A DNA stretch of 64,000 nucleotides, taken from the IMG/VR virus record IMGVR_UViG_3300008259_000014, positions 38,311 through 102,310 of that record; one strand, given 5' to 3'. The translations under genes and the position numbers were made by a program. This document shows positions 1 through 8,165 of the stretch, piece after piece. The stretch comes from a virus. How positions within the stretch are numbered: the stretch's first letter is position 1; every line of letters begins with the position of its first letter. The notes beneath the pieces were generated by a model that worked only from the letters and a program-made list of their open reading frames with translations, was not told the DNA's origin and did no database searches.

Positions 1-118
1 ATTCTCTCTGATAATAGGCTGGAATATATTCCATACTATCGCCATACTTCATCCAAAAGGCAAACCTTGAACCAAATCCATCTCTACAATCTGCATGATA
101 TATTAAAACTGGTTTCAT
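1..118 (-). CDS. DHH-like phosphoesterase, N-terminal part only
   Basis: The gene starts at the ATG complementary to 116-118 and runs off the left edge, so only about 39 residues are visible. They begin MKPVLIYHADCRDGFGSRF, which resembles the N-terminal YHxDCxDGFGAA motif of DHH-superfamily phosphoesterase-like proteins often found in phages; in that family the aspartates bind metal. Its start overlaps the stop of the PurA-fragment gene by ATGA, so the two are translationally coupled. The activity cannot be judged from this fragment; assignment rests on the one motif. Confidence 0.5.
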   Translation of the reverse strand, partial: MKPVLIYHADCRDGFGSRFAFWMKYGDSMEYIPAYYQRE

Positions 119-447
119 GATATTGACTCTGGTGAGTGAGCAAAGTAAATATCCTCTACTAAATCACAATCATTTCTAATTATTAGTGTGATTGCTTTTT
201 TCATTTCTTCGATGGAGTCTGCCTGCATTAAAACTCCATTATATGTCATTTTTAGAAGATTTAAGCTTTCTAGAACGTCACACTTTGCTACTGCCAAATG
301 TGTTACCCCAGATTTATTTACAGCCTCGACAAGCTTATTCATATTCAGCCAATTAACTTTCCTTGCAATTCCGCTGGTTGCTTCACATATTTTACCTAAA
401 AAAAATCCATCCGGGCAGCCGGTATCAAAACTAATATCTAGCCTCAT
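115..447 (-). CDS. Stand-alone paralogue of the PurA C-terminal region
   Basis: About 110 residues that align with the last third of the adenylosuccinate synthetase encoded next door: ARKVNWLNMNKL here against RRKVNYLNLDRL there, then AKCDVLE against SKCDVLE, then a similar tail ending in VEDIYF against VEDFYY. The nucleotide-binding N-terminal parts are absent, and the TTGRRR arginines are replaced by TSGIAR. I chose the ATG at 447 because GGAGAG lies seven bases upstream; another in-frame ATG is at 462. It sits 3' of the purA-like gene in the same unit. It could be a relic of duplication, or a partner or regulator of the full enzyme; its function is unknown. Confidence 0.65.
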   Translation of the reverse strand: MRLDISFDTGCPDGFFLGKICEATSGIARKVNWLNMNKLVEAVNKSGVTHLAVAKCDVLESLNLLKMTYNGVLMQADSIEEMKKAITLIIRNDCDLVEDIYFAHSPESIS

Positions 448-496
448 AAAAACACTCTCCATTAAGTAATGGCAAATTATCTATATAAAAATTGAT

Positions 497-1603
497 TTAA
501 AGACTCAACCCCTCTACTACCTCTTTTGAGGAAGAATAATAGAAATCCTCAACATCAGGACACTCTATTGTGAGAATGTCGGAAATACAATCTTTCATCA
601 TTTTTAACGAATCAAATGATATTAAATTATTTTTATAATACATTTTATATATCTTTACTTCTTCCAAAACATCACACTTCGATATTATCAATTTATTTCC
701 GCCACCAGTTTTTAATGCAAAGATAAGACGATCTAGGTTAAGATAGTTTACCTTGCGGCGGCGACCAGTGGTAACACCATATTCTTGTCCAACTTCTCCA
801 ATCTTTTCCAAATCTGGATTATCAAAAAGTGTTTCTGGAAAATCAGGATCTTCACCAGAACGTGTCTCATAAATTTTAGCTACTGCATAAATGTTTTTTA
901 TTTTCTTTGGAGGAAAGCCAATAGAGCAAGCCGCATATGGAAGTGTCTCACTGGACGTGACATATGGATAATTTCCATAGTTTATATCAAGATAAAAACC
1001 CTGAGCACCCTCGCAAAGTATATTTCCATACAAATTTCCATCAAACAAGAAATCTCTCCAGGCCCTCTTTTTATCTCCAATCTTAAATGTCCGTTTATTG
1101 TCTATCCCGGCTATAGACTCAAATCTTACACCTGTTCTAGAATACTTTTCGCCGTAGGCTGGCGCAATGCCTCTTGAAGTTGTTCCTAGTTTCTTAGAAA
1201 GATTAGACTTATCAAAATCTATATGATTTTCAGACACAATGTGTGCCATTGGCGAAATTTTAACTAAGTCAATATTAAAACCGTTACTATCTAGATAGAT
1301 CAACTCACCCATTAGGGAGTCAAGATTAACAACGCATCCAGGTCCAATAAGAGACTTTATTCCATGAAAGACACCGGATGGAATCAAATGTGTCTTATAT
1401 TTTTCACCATTTACATAGACTGTGTGGCCAGCATTTGCCCCTCCACCCCATCTAGCTACAAAATCATAATACTTATTGCCAGATCCATCTTGTGATGCTT
1501 GAGGGTCTAATTGCGATGAAAGATAAGATGAAACCTTGCCTTTACTTTCATCTCCGTAGCTAGCACCATATACAATATCAACAGATACAACTTTGCCACT
1601 CAT
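497..1603 (-). CDS. purA: Adenylosuccinate synthetase-like (PurA)
   Basis: A 368-residue enzyme of the PurA family, which joins IMP and aspartate using GTP to give adenylosuccinate, the first step from IMP to AMP. Visible motifs: YGDESKGK near residues 16-23 (catalytic Asp present), NAGHT near 57-61 (catalytic His), TTSRGIAPAY in the middle, CEGAQG near 200, and TTGRRRK near 280. It is shorter than the usual 430 residues. The Asp is retained, unlike the Ser in phage PurZ enzymes that make the diaminopurine precursor, so normal adenine synthesis is favoured. The start has GGAGG upstream and overlaps the preceding stop by TAATG. A purB gene lies at 26.3-27.6 kb. Confidence 0.9.
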   Translation of the reverse strand: MSGKVVSVDIVYGASYGDESKGKVSSYLSSQLDPQASQDGSGNKYYDFVARWGGGANAGHTVYVNGEKYKTHLIPSGVFHGIKSLIGPGCVVNLDSLMGELIYLDSNGFNIDLVKISPMAHIVSENHIDFDKSNLSKKLGTTSRGIAPAYGEKYSRTGVRFESIAGIDNKRTFKIGDKKRAWRDFLFDGNLYGNILCEGAQGFYLDINYGNYPYVTSSETLPYAACSIGFPPKKIKNIYAVAKIYETRSGEDPDFPETLFDNPDLEKIGEVGQEYGVTTGRRRKVNYLNLDRLIFALKTGGGNKLIISKCDVLEEVKIYKMYYKNNLISFDSLKMMKDCISDILTIECPDVEDFYYSSSKEVVEGLSL

Positions 1604-2505
1604 TAATCCTCCAGAATTATTTTAAAACTTTCAATATTTATTTGCTTCTTTTTGTTATCATTAATTATAAAATGATATTTATATCCCTTTTCCTCACAGT
1701 ATTTTGTTGCCGAGGCAATTTTTGCCTCATTCTTTTCTTTATATTGTTCGTACCAATATGTACTTTTAATTTCAATTAATTTTATTTTACCATTAACATT
1801 AATTTTAAAGTCTATAAAATATCTGTGTGAATTCCCATTAAATTTATAATATAAAAAAGGACCATCTTCAATTTTTATATTGCTTTCTTCACAAAAAGAA
1901 ACAAAAAGCTTTTCGTAAGACCCTTGAACAAGTATCTTGTCGCCAAACTTTGTTTGGTAATATTCAGCCTTAGCCCTTCCGCCGCCATTTATTGCAGCGC
2001 GCTGAGCAATCTCCGGTTTAAACATTGGGTTTTCTACCCCATATTTTTCGATGTATGTCTTTCTTGCCTTGGATAAAGTTTCTTTCGACTGGCCTGGATG
2101 CTCAACGCCATGATTTTTTAGACATGTTTTTATCTTCTTATCTTTAGTCTCTTTTAGCTGCGAAGTATTCTCCACCCCATATTTTTCGAGCATTGTTTTT
2201 TTTGATTTTTGCTTTATATGATCAAGTTGAAAATTATTTGTTACACCATATTTTTTAAATAATTCATCATTCTTCATTTTGTTGGCACACTTTTTTGAAC
2301 AAGTCTTTGTGTAGCCAGAATCTAATTCTCTAAATCCTTTGAAGTTTGTTTCAGCTCCGCATATAATACACAGCCCATCTAATTCTTTTTTTAAATGTTC
2401 ATCATAATATTGTTTTAAGTTTTTATTATGTTTTAATTTTGTATGTGTTCCAAGATAATTCAACCTACAGCTAAAGCCACATTCAATGCATTCTATATTT
2501 CTCAT
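1603..2505 (-). CDS. Putative free-standing homing endonuclease
   Basis: A 300-residue protein with N-terminal zinc-finger-like pairs (CIEC, CIIC, and a CSKKC segment), then several copies of a KYGVEN-type repeat with Gln or Pro following (near residues 85-165), and a C-terminal segment FIDFKIN...IKLIEIKSTYW that looks like the D...ExK core of a PD-(D/E)xK nuclease. This arrangement is common in phage mobile endonucleases. It lies immediately before purA and overlaps its start codon by TAATG, so it probably inserted at the head of that unit. GAGG precedes the ATG. The exact nuclease family is an inference. Confidence 0.65.
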   Translation of the reverse strand: MRNIECIECGFSCRLNYLGTHTKLKHNKNLKQYYDEHLKKELDGLCIICGAETNFKGFRELDSGYTKTCSKKCANKMKNDELFKKYGVTNNFQLDHIKQKSKKTMLEKYGVENTSQLKETKDKKIKTCLKNHGVEHPGQSKETLSKARKTYIEKYGVENPMFKPEIAQRAAINGGGRAKAEYYQTKFGDKILVQGSYEKLFVSFCEESNIKIEDGPFLYYKFNGNSHRYFIDFKINVNGKIKLIEIKSTYWYEQYKEKNEAKIASATKYCEEKGYKYHFIINDNKKKQINIESFKIILED

Positions 2506-2521
2506 TATTACCTCAGTATAA

Positions 2522-2545
2522 TTATACCAAGGTAGCGACAGTCAT
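2522..2545 (-). CDS. Possible 7-residue leader peptide
   Basis: The mini-frame MTVATLV has GGAG five bases before its ATG and directly follows the T-tract of the hairpin at 2551-2590. It precedes the homing endonuclease and purA genes. It may be a leader peptide or a chance frame; there is no independent support. Confidence 0.2.
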   Translation of the reverse strand: MTVATLV

Positions 2546-2550
2546 ATAAT

Positions 2551-2598
2551 CTCCAAAAATTAAAGGCCACCGCGATGGTGGCCTTTAATCCGGCCACC
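2551..2598 (-). terminator. Terminator with alternative antiterminator (attenuator-like)
   Basis: On the minus strand a 12-bp perfect stem (2560-2571 with 2577-2588) is followed by TTTTT, a good intrinsic terminator that also ends the 2638-4095 gene. A further GGTGGCC segment (complement of 2592-2598) lies upstream and can pair with the same GGCCACC arm, giving a competing structure that would block the terminator. Confidence 0.75.
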
Positions 2599-2604
2599 TC
2601 TGCT

Positions 2605-2632
2605 ATGGTAACCAGGGATTAGACTGCTGCAA
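2605..2632 (-). promoter_or_regulatory. Promoter, TTGNNN-16-TANNAT family
   Basis: The minus strand reads TTGCAG, 16 bases, TACCAT; the spacer contains CTAATCCCTGGT, shared with the promoters at 55803-55830 and 24249-24276. Transcription would begin near 2598, right at the attenuator-like leader, and serve the homing endonuclease and purA genes. The -10 is weak. Confidence 0.45.
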
Positions 2633-2637
2633 CAAAA

Positions 2638-4095
2638 TTAAATAACGCCCTTCTTTTCGAGCTTATCTAGGCGGTTTTGCCTTGCAGAAGTTTTTCCCAT
2701 ATTTTTACTGGCCTGATCAATCTCCCCTCCCCTAGATTCTCTTCTGAATGGAAGTCTTTTTTGCCTTCTACTTTTATTCATAAATGTTTTAAAAGCCTCT
2801 GCTCTTGCTGAAGATACTCCAGCTCCAACAAGTCTATCTGCTAATCTGGCCACCTCTAGAGGTCCCAATGCAGCTCTAACTCTTCCGTCTCCTCTTCCTA
2901 TAGGTGCTACATTTTCACTTGCTCCGTCTTTTATGTAAAACTGTGGATTTCCTGAGTTTACAGAATCTATAGTTAAGAATATCTGATCTTTTCCAAATGT
3001 TCCTATTGATACTGCTGGCCTTCCGTTTACAGTTTCAGATACTAAGCCTCCAGTTGATGCTGGTGCTGGTGTTACTGGCGCTGCTGCTGGCGTTGGTGTT
3101 ACTGCGGCTGGTGCTACTGGAGTGTTTACTGCTGGAGTTGCTTCTTTAATTTCTTCAACTTCTCCATTGCTAATTTGATTATTTAGAATTCTTGCAAAAT
3201 TGTTCCAATTTCTGTAATTGCCTGGGGTTAACTTCTTTTCTATTTCATTATCTTTGCTTACAAAAACCTCATTATTGCTAATAATTCTATATTGGTATCC
3301 ATTTCTTTGATCTTTGTAAGTTTTACCAATATATCCTGCTACTATTAGAGTTGTGGCAGGTCTTACAACCGGACTTGTTTGTGCGGCGCGACTTGAGGTC
3401 ATTCTTTCTGCTAACTGATAACCATCATCTCCAGGATGTGCAATACTTTTAGGAACTCCGTCTATAGTTTCAGGAACCCTCATTGCATTCTGTTTCTCAA
3501 TATATCTTTCTTGCAATATACTTATATATTTTAAGTTTTCAATTATCTTATCAACGTTTCTGTATAAACCGTATATACCTTTATTGTCTGCTTCATTAAT
3601 AATTTTTATTGCAAAATTTTCAGCATTAAATGGTTTTTTTAAAAGTTCTTCAGTAGCAGTATTAACAAGATATTCTACAGATTTAGAAGGTAGACCACTA
3701 AGATCTCCTCCAGGGCCTGTTACATAATCCTCATTTAAGATTGTTCTTATATGAATTCCCACCTGTCTTTTGAGATCTTCATAGTCAGATATTTTCTCAT
3801 CTTCTTGCGCAACTTTTATCAAATTCTTATAACCAATTCCGCTCAATGCATGATTTAACTTAATTAATTCTTTTTTCATTTCATATCCTATCTTATAATT
3901 AAAAAATTTATTTGAAGCCAAAACAGCCTCGCCGGAATGGTCCAAATTTTCAAAACCATCCACTTCCATTGTATTAAATCCAGATTTATTAGCAGATTCA
4001 GCGTCTTCTTCTTTGAATTCACTAACTTCTACATTTTCAGAACCAGGCACATTTTGTGCTGGCATTGATAAAAGACCTGTTGCCAACTTTCTCAT
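2638..4095 (-). CDS. Unknown 485-residue protein with Pro/Ala linker
   Basis: The N-terminal half is helical and charged. A low-complexity Ala/Pro/Thr/Val linker spans roughly residues 310-345, and a basic C-terminus (about 430-485) is rich in Arg and Lys. No catalytic motif is recognised. It is the last gene of a run (6204 to 2638) whose other members carry domains seen in virion or assembly proteins of large phages, and its ATG overlaps the stop of the preceding gene by ATGA. An internal or structural virion protein is a reasonable but unproven guess. Confidence 0.6.
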   Translation of the reverse strand: MRKLATGLLSMPAQNVPGSENVEVSEFKEEDAESANKSGFNTMEVDGFENLDHSGEAVLASNKFFNYKIGYEMKKELIKLNHALSGIGYKNLIKVAQEDEKISDYEDLKRQVGIHIRTILNEDYVTGPGGDLSGLPSKSVEYLVNTATEELLKKPFNAENFAIKIINEADNKGIYGLYRNVDKIIENLKYISILQERYIEKQNAMRVPETIDGVPKSIAHPGDDGYQLAERMTSSRAAQTSPVVRPATTLIVAGYIGKTYKDQRNGYQYRIISNNEVFVSKDNEIEKKLTPGNYRNWNNFARILNNQISNGEVEEIKEATPAVNTPVAPAAVTPTPAAAPVTPAPASTGGLVSETVNGRPAVSIGTFGKDQIFLTIDSVNSGNPQFYIKDGASENVAPIGRGDGRVRAALGPLEVARLADRLVGAGVSSARAEAFKTFMNKSRRQKRLPFRRESRGGEIDQASKNMGKTSARQNRLDKLEKKGVI

Positions 4096-4622
4096 CTTTT
4101 TACTTTTCCATTTTTTTCATTAGAGAACTCGTTAGCCATTTTTCCCAATAAGCCTCTATAGTAAGCTAGCTTTACATCCTGTGGAAGCTGCGGAATAAAA
4201 GCCTTTTCTGCTGATTCTGCTCTGCCTTCTCCACCTGGAAAATCACCAGTAGATGGATTGAAGTCTTCAATGTGAGCATGCTCATGCATTAAAACTTGAG
4301 CAATTTGACCTAGCACTTGTGCAAATTGATCTTCTGATATATTCTGCGGCATATTTGGCAATACAAAATGAATCTTGTCAATTTTTCCGTTATCATTCTT
4401 ATCTGCACTTGAAACATAAGCTATTGATTCTGGCTTGTCAGATGGCTTTTGAGCATCAAAAACTATTTTATCAGCACTATTTAGAATAGTTTTTATTTCT
4501 GGCTTTAAATTCGTAATCTTTAAAAGCTCTCCCTTCATCTTCATCCAATAACTAGGAGGAGAACCCTTTGGAGGCTCATTTTGAAGCTGGGCAGTTTTAT
4601 GAATCTTAAAATTATATGACAT
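4092..4622 (-). CDS. Putative HExxH metallopeptidase-like protein
   Basis: A 176-residue protein with the motif LMHEHAHIEDF at about residues 111-121, matching the HExxH zinc site of zincin peptidases; a downstream Glu (GEGRAESAEKAF) could be the third ligand. The neighbours look virion-associated, so it may process a virion protein or be packaged. A second unrelated HExxH protein is encoded at 36306-37394. No signal peptide. Family not assigned. Confidence 0.55.
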   Translation of the reverse strand: MSYNFKIHKTAQLQNEPPKGSPPSYWMKMKGELLKITNLKPEIKTILNSADKIVFDAQKPSDKPESIAYVSSADKNDNGKIDKIHFVLPNMPQNISEDQFAQVLGQIAQVLMHEHAHIEDFNPSTGDFPGGEGRAESAEKAFIPQLPQDVKLAYYRGLLGKMANEFSNEKNGKVKR

Positions 4623-4648
4623 ATTTTTTGACCTACAAAATAGATTAT

Positions 4649-4660
4649 TTAATTAATAGA
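4649..4660 (-). promoter_or_regulatory. Recurrent 12-mer TCTATTAATTAA
   Basis: This AT-rich 12-mer lies directly after the stop of the 4661-5011 gene and about 27 bases before the next ATG. The identical 12-mer recurs at 6232-6243 and 21686-21697, each time between two minus-strand genes. It may be a -10-like promoter element of this phage; this is inference from repetition. Confidence 0.35.
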
Positions 4661-5011
4661 TCAATCTGTTTGTCTTGCAATCTTTAATAATTCTGCCAAA
4701 ATCTCTAGTCTTGACTTCTTTATTGTTGGAGCTCTTTTTGGCTTTCTTGCTCCACCGCCTGCTGACTGACTAGGCTTTGTTTTTTCTGCTTTTCTTTTCT
4801 TTCTTATTGAAGATTCTTCTTCCTTGCTAGAAAGCTCTCTTGTTGTAACTGGAGTTTCCTTAGTTACTCTCTTTGAAGGTCTGCATTTTGGATATGCGCC
4901 AGAATCAGCATCTGGTCTTCCGCACTCTTTATATTTTCCAGATTTATCCTTCTTAGATATATCAACCCACTTTTCAGAAAACCATCTGTCCAATTCTGCT
5001 TCTTTTATCAT
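4661..5011 (-). CDS. DUF5872-like small basic protein
   Basis: 116 residues. The N-terminus has RWFSEKWVDIS followed by KECGRPDADSGAYPKCRPS, resembling the DUF5872-type motif W-F-x-EKWVDIS...CGR...YPKCRP found in large-phage and giant-virus proteins. The rest is a Lys/Arg/Ser-rich tail. Its ATG overlaps the stop of the preceding gene. Conserved Cys residues suggest metal binding. Function unknown, context suggests a virion-associated role. Confidence 0.55.
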   Translation of the reverse strand: MIKEAELDRWFSEKWVDISKKDKSGKYKECGRPDADSGAYPKCRPSKRVTKETPVTTRELSSKEEESSIRKKRKAEKTKPSQSAGGGARKPKRAPTIKKSRLEILAELLKIARQTD

Positions 5012-6204
5012 ATTTTTTTCTTACCTCTCCATCCACCACCATGCTCTTTATACCACTTTAGAGCATATCCATTGGCATAAGCACTAGGATAAACGTCGTA
5101 CTTCCTCTTAGCCTCTGCTATAGCCCTTGACCACAAAGGTTTGTTTGTTGGAGTTCTTTTCTTTTTTTTAGCTGCAACTTTATTTAAGTCTTTTAGAGCT
5201 TTTCCTAATTTCTTTAATAACGTATTTAGCCTTTCATCAGAGTACTTTATATTTTTATCATTATCTAATTCTATTTTTCCAGAATTTACAAGATACTTGA
5301 CTGTGGCATCTATATTTTCTTTTATTTTTTCATTTAACTCTTTGACGCCAAGAATATCACATATGTCTTTATATGCAGACTCTGAAGAATATTTTAATGA
5401 ATAATCAGTCATTGGCAAGATAACAATAAATTGATTTACATTGTCTAAACTTAAAATAGAATAATCAAATCCTCTTTCTAATCTTTTCTGCATAAACAAT
5501 ACAACATCTTCTGCTGTCTTGAAATTTTTGTCACCTAATACTATATTCGTAAGGTTTTGAGATGTTTTTTCAAAATTACTTTTTATTGTTTCAAAGCTTT
5601 TAGTCAAGCTATCAACCTTTGCTTCATTAAGCCTTGTTGAATAACCTTTGATTCTTGCCTTTTCCAAATCTTGTTTAGCTTTGTCTAGAGCATCTTGTGC
5701 AGAAATAAACTCAGGCTTTAGCTTTAAAAACTCTTCAAAATATGGCTTTGCATTTGTACACCAAACAGGCAAAACTCTATATTCATTATCTAGTATAGTA
5801 GGAATTTTTTCTTGTACAGGCCTTGATTCAACTTCTGCTTTTTCCTGTTTCTTTTTGGGAGTTCCATCCCATTCATTAAATATTTCACTTGGAAGGCTGC
5901 CTCCAAAAATATCTCTCATGTAGGGGTAATAATCTAGAGCTTTAAAGGCTCTTTTCCATGACTGAACTTCATTTCTATTCTCTCCCTCCATAGAGGCGGA
6001 AAGAGTTATGAATATTGGCTTTCCTATAGTTTCAGGATCGGCACCCTTTACATTTAAATAAACTGGAGATCTTTTTTCGCCATACTCATTAATATATTTT
6101 GGAGGATGATATTTATAATGCTTCCCTCCATATACCTCTTCAAATCCGGCTCTAAGCATTAAGCGTACAAAATCTGAAGAGTCTCCAGCTAATTTATCGA
6201 ACAT
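5008..6204 (-). CDS. Unknown protein with YPSAYANG domain
   Basis: 398 residues. The N-terminus (FVRLMLRAGFEEVYGGKHYKY, split by position about 12-32) is faintly HicA-like. The centre is a long charged helical region (about 170-225, probable coiled coil). The C-terminus has KPLWSRAIAEAKRKYDVYPS followed by AYANGYALKWYKEHGG, a short domain widespread in large-phage and giant-virus proteins. It heads the 6204-2638 run of genes with GGAGATTAA before the ATG. Role unknown. Confidence 0.55.
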   Translation of the reverse strand: MFDKLAGDSSDFVRLMLRAGFEEVYGGKHYKYHPPKYINEYGEKRSPVYLNVKGADPETIGKPIFITLSASMEGENRNEVQSWKRAFKALDYYPYMRDIFGGSLPSEIFNEWDGTPKKKQEKAEVESRPVQEKIPTILDNEYRVLPVWCTNAKPYFEEFLKLKPEFISAQDALDKAKQDLEKARIKGYSTRLNEAKVDSLTKSFETIKSNFEKTSQNLTNIVLGDKNFKTAEDVVLFMQKRLERGFDYSILSLDNVNQFIVILPMTDYSLKYSSESAYKDICDILGVKELNEKIKENIDATVKYLVNSGKIELDNDKNIKYSDERLNTLLKKLGKALKDLNKVAAKKKKRTPTNKPLWSRAIAEAKRKYDVYPSAYANGYALKWYKEHGGGWRGKKKI

Positions 6205-6231
6205 TTAATCTCCTAAACTAAAACATAATTT

Positions 6232-6243
6232 TTAATTAATAGA
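6232..6243 (-). promoter_or_regulatory. Recurrent 12-mer TCTATTAATTAA
   Basis: Second exact copy of the 12-mer, located between the HAD phosphatase stop and the start of the 5008-6204 gene, about 28 bases from that ATG. Confidence 0.35.
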
Positions 6244-6245
6244 GA

Positions 6246-6626
6246 CTATATAATAACTTTTGTACAACGAATTTTTCTCTTTTCCGCTTCTTTTATTTCC
6301 AAATCATTATCATCATAATGATGATCTATTTTCAACTCTAGAAGCTTTGAATATTTCAAACCTCCTGTAAAGTGAAAATCATAAAAATAATTGAGCAACC
6401 CAGACTGACTTAAGAAAGATAATACAAAATTTCTATTTTCAGTAGTGTCTGGTCTTGCAGTAACTAAATAAACTTTGCCGTTAGCATAAGCAGACATAAT
6501 CTCCTCAACTATTTTTTTATTTAGTTTTCCAGTCATTGAAGATCTAATTGTATCATCAAAATCAAAAGATGTATTTAGTGATGAGGCAATTTTAAAAAGA
6601 TTATTTATTTTAATCGCTCTATTCAA
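6246..6626 (-). CDS. HAD-superfamily phosphatase
   Basis: About 126 residues. HAD motifs are in order: SFDFDDT (nucleophile Asp and general acid Asp), LVTARPD (motif II Thr), and HHYDDNDLE (acidic motif IV). I place the start at the TTG complementary to 624-626: GGAG lies five bases upstream, and the preceding stop is two bases away. An in-frame ATG at 6698 has no ribosome site and would overlap the kinase gene by about 70 bases. It is coupled to a P-loop kinase gene, so the two may act on the same substrate, as in 5'-kinase/3'-phosphatase end repair; this is inference. Confidence 0.75.
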   Translation of the reverse strand: MNRAIKINNLFKIASSLNTSFDFDDTIRSSMTGKLNKKIVEEIMSAYANGKVYLVTARPDTTENRNFVLSFLSQSGLLNYFYDFHFTGGLKYSKLLELKIDHHYDDNDLEIKEAEKRKIRCTKVII

Positions 6627-6627
6627 T

Positions 6628-7362
6628 TTAACTCCAGTTTGAAAATTTCTTAGATAATCTTTGAATTTCTTCATTTGAAAGATTTGGAATCTTATCATAA
6701 GAATTATAATAATAGTGAAAATTTTCCTTAAAGAAATTTTTAAATATTTGTTTGTTTTGAGAAACCTGTTGATATTTATTTATCAATCCTTTGTCCCCCT
6801 CGACGGGGATTGATCTGTCTCTTTTCATATTTCCTTCTAGTGCCATATCCAGACTACCATCTACATATAGCATCTTTACAGAATAACCTCTTTCCATAAA
6901 AAGGTTGGCAAGCTCAATTGTCTTTGCGGAATCAGACCCAGTTATATTTATTATCAAACCCTGCCCCTTTTCGGCAGTATTTTGGTGAGCCTTGTCAATT
7001 ACCCTAAAGACGTCTTCTCTAATTCTATACATTTTCTCTAATTGCTCTTCTGAGTACTCGTTCATTTTTAATGGCATTTTTTCTTTTCTTAAGAGATTCT
7101 GAAGAAAGAAATCAGAGTCATAACTTTTAAAACCAAGACCTCCCAGCACTAAGCTAGATATGGTGGACTTACCTATACCTGGAGGGCCAGCAGTTATTAC
7201 AAGCTTTTTTGCGGCATTAAAATTATAGCTTGCATTTTTATAGATAATATTATCTATAATTTTTGACTCACTAAAATGACTCATTGCTTTTAATAATGAG
7301 GAAAGCTGAGTTAAATAACTCAAATAACCGTTATTTACAATTGCCTCATCTAACTCTACCAT
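6628..7362 (-). CDS. P-loop kinase, zeta-toxin/PNK-like
   Basis: 244 residues. Walker A is GPPGIGKST at about 58-66, followed by YDSDFFLQ, a typical acceptor-site aspartate segment, and a later LYVDGS strand. The fold matches P-loop kinases of the zeta-toxin and polynucleotide-kinase type. The start is the ATG at 7362 with GGAGAGG four bases upstream; a TTG at 7398 is less likely. A HAD phosphatase follows immediately. Substrate is unknown: nucleic-acid 5' ends or a small molecule are both possible. Confidence 0.7.
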   Translation of the reverse strand: MVELDEAIVNNGYLSYLTQLSSLLKAMSHFSESKIIDNIIYKNASYNFNAAKKLVITAGPPGIGKSTISSLVLGGLGFKSYDSDFFLQNLLRKEKMPLKMNEYSEEQLEKMYRIREDVFRVIDKAHQNTAEKGQGLIINITGSDSAKTIELANLFMERGYSVKMLYVDGSLDMALEGNMKRDRSIPVEGDKGLINKYQQVSQNKQIFKNFFKENFHYYYNSYDKIPNLSNEEIQRLSKKFSNWS

Positions 7363-7465
7363 TGGTCCTCTCCAGAAATGTGCATCACCACGCTTCAATA
7401 TTTAGCCAGGAAAATTTTCTTGGCAATTTTTTATTTTTGTTGACAAGGTTGCCAAATACGCTTAG

Positions 7466-7494
7466 TATATATTTAAGCAGCCTAGGTTTGTAAA
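7466..7494 (-). promoter_or_regulatory. Sigma-70-like promoter
   Basis: The minus strand reads TTTACA, 17 bases, TATATA about 100 bases upstream of the kinase start. The 147-base spacer holds no gene. The opposite strand also contains a TTGACA near 7439, but no plus-strand gene follows it. Confidence 0.4.
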
Positions 7495-7509
7495 ATTCCA
7501 CCAAACGCA

Positions 7510-7704
7510 TCACCTTCTCTTGATGGAATTTACCCACTCCGGTAGCCTAAGTATTATCCTGCTTTCTAGCAGCCTTAGATTTCCGCCCTTCTTCCTGCCC
7601 TCGTTTAGTAGAGCTATGGCAAACGCTATAGTCCTGTTTAGTTCTTTTTTTGGTATTTTGTTTGCCTTTGCATTCAAGTGTATTAAACTTATTATATCTA
7701 TCAT
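7510..7704 (-). CDS. Small basic protein, unknown
   Basis: 64 residues, helical and rich in Lys, Arg, Leu and Ile. The ATG overlaps the upstream stop by ATGA, which supports its being a gene. No motif recognised. It is the last gene before the promoter-bearing spacer at 7362-7510. Confidence 0.55.
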   Translation of the reverse strand: MIDIISLIHLNAKANKIPKKELNRTIAFAIALLNEGRKKGGNLRLLESRIILRLPEWVNSIKRR

Positions 7705-8111
7705 GTATAAACAACCTTTCTAGGTCCTTTTTCAGGCTTTATCCAGTTTTTAGATATGGTAATTATATCTATTGTATTCTGCCTTATTACTGAGAAAAAC
7801 ATATTAAATGCTACAGCTCTTTTTCCGCGGCTTATTGTTCTTATTTCTATAAATTCTTTTTTAGAAGGGTCTTGCTTTGAAACAAACATATGCTTTACAT
7901 TTGCTGAAGAAGCTGCAAAGTCATTTGCAATGATATCGTTTAGTTCAAAATTTCTAGTGCGACTAAAATCATCTCGGCCATTTTGGCCTGCAAAATATTC
8001 TCTGTATTTCTTTCTAACAGTTGTAGAGATCCTTATTTGTTTTCCAGAAGCACCATCTATAATGGTAGAATCTTCAATTAGTGCTGTTTTTGTAATATAA
8101 TCATTGTTCAT
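7701..8111 (-). CDS. Unknown 136-residue protein
   Basis: No motif recognised; mixed alpha/beta composition with a basic C-terminus. The start is taken at ATG 8111 (MNNDYITK). A longer in-frame start at 8150 would lie inside the terminator hairpin and is rejected. Confidence 0.6.
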   Translation of the reverse strand: MNNDYITKTALIEDSTIIDGASGKQIRISTTVRKKYREYFAGQNGRDDFSRTRNFELNDIIANDFAASSANVKHMFVSKQDPSKKEFIEIRTISRGKRAVAFNMFFSVIRQNTIDIITISKNWIKPEKGPRKVVYT

Positions 8112-8130
8112 AAAGACTTGAGAAAATATT

Positions 8131-8162
8131 AGTAAAAAAAAAGGAGCCATATGGCTCCTTTA
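8131..8162 (-). terminator. Intrinsic terminator
   Basis: The minus strand reads AAGGAGCCATATGGCTCC and then nine Ts, directly after the 8166-8498 gene. The stem is perfect. Confidence 0.85.
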
Positions 8163-8165
8163 ATT

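Noticed and set aside
497-1603. PurZ (diaminopurine pathway) instead of PurA
   Set aside because: The catalytic Asp of PurA is present (GDESKGK) and the RRR segment matches PurA; PurZ enzymes have Ser at that position.
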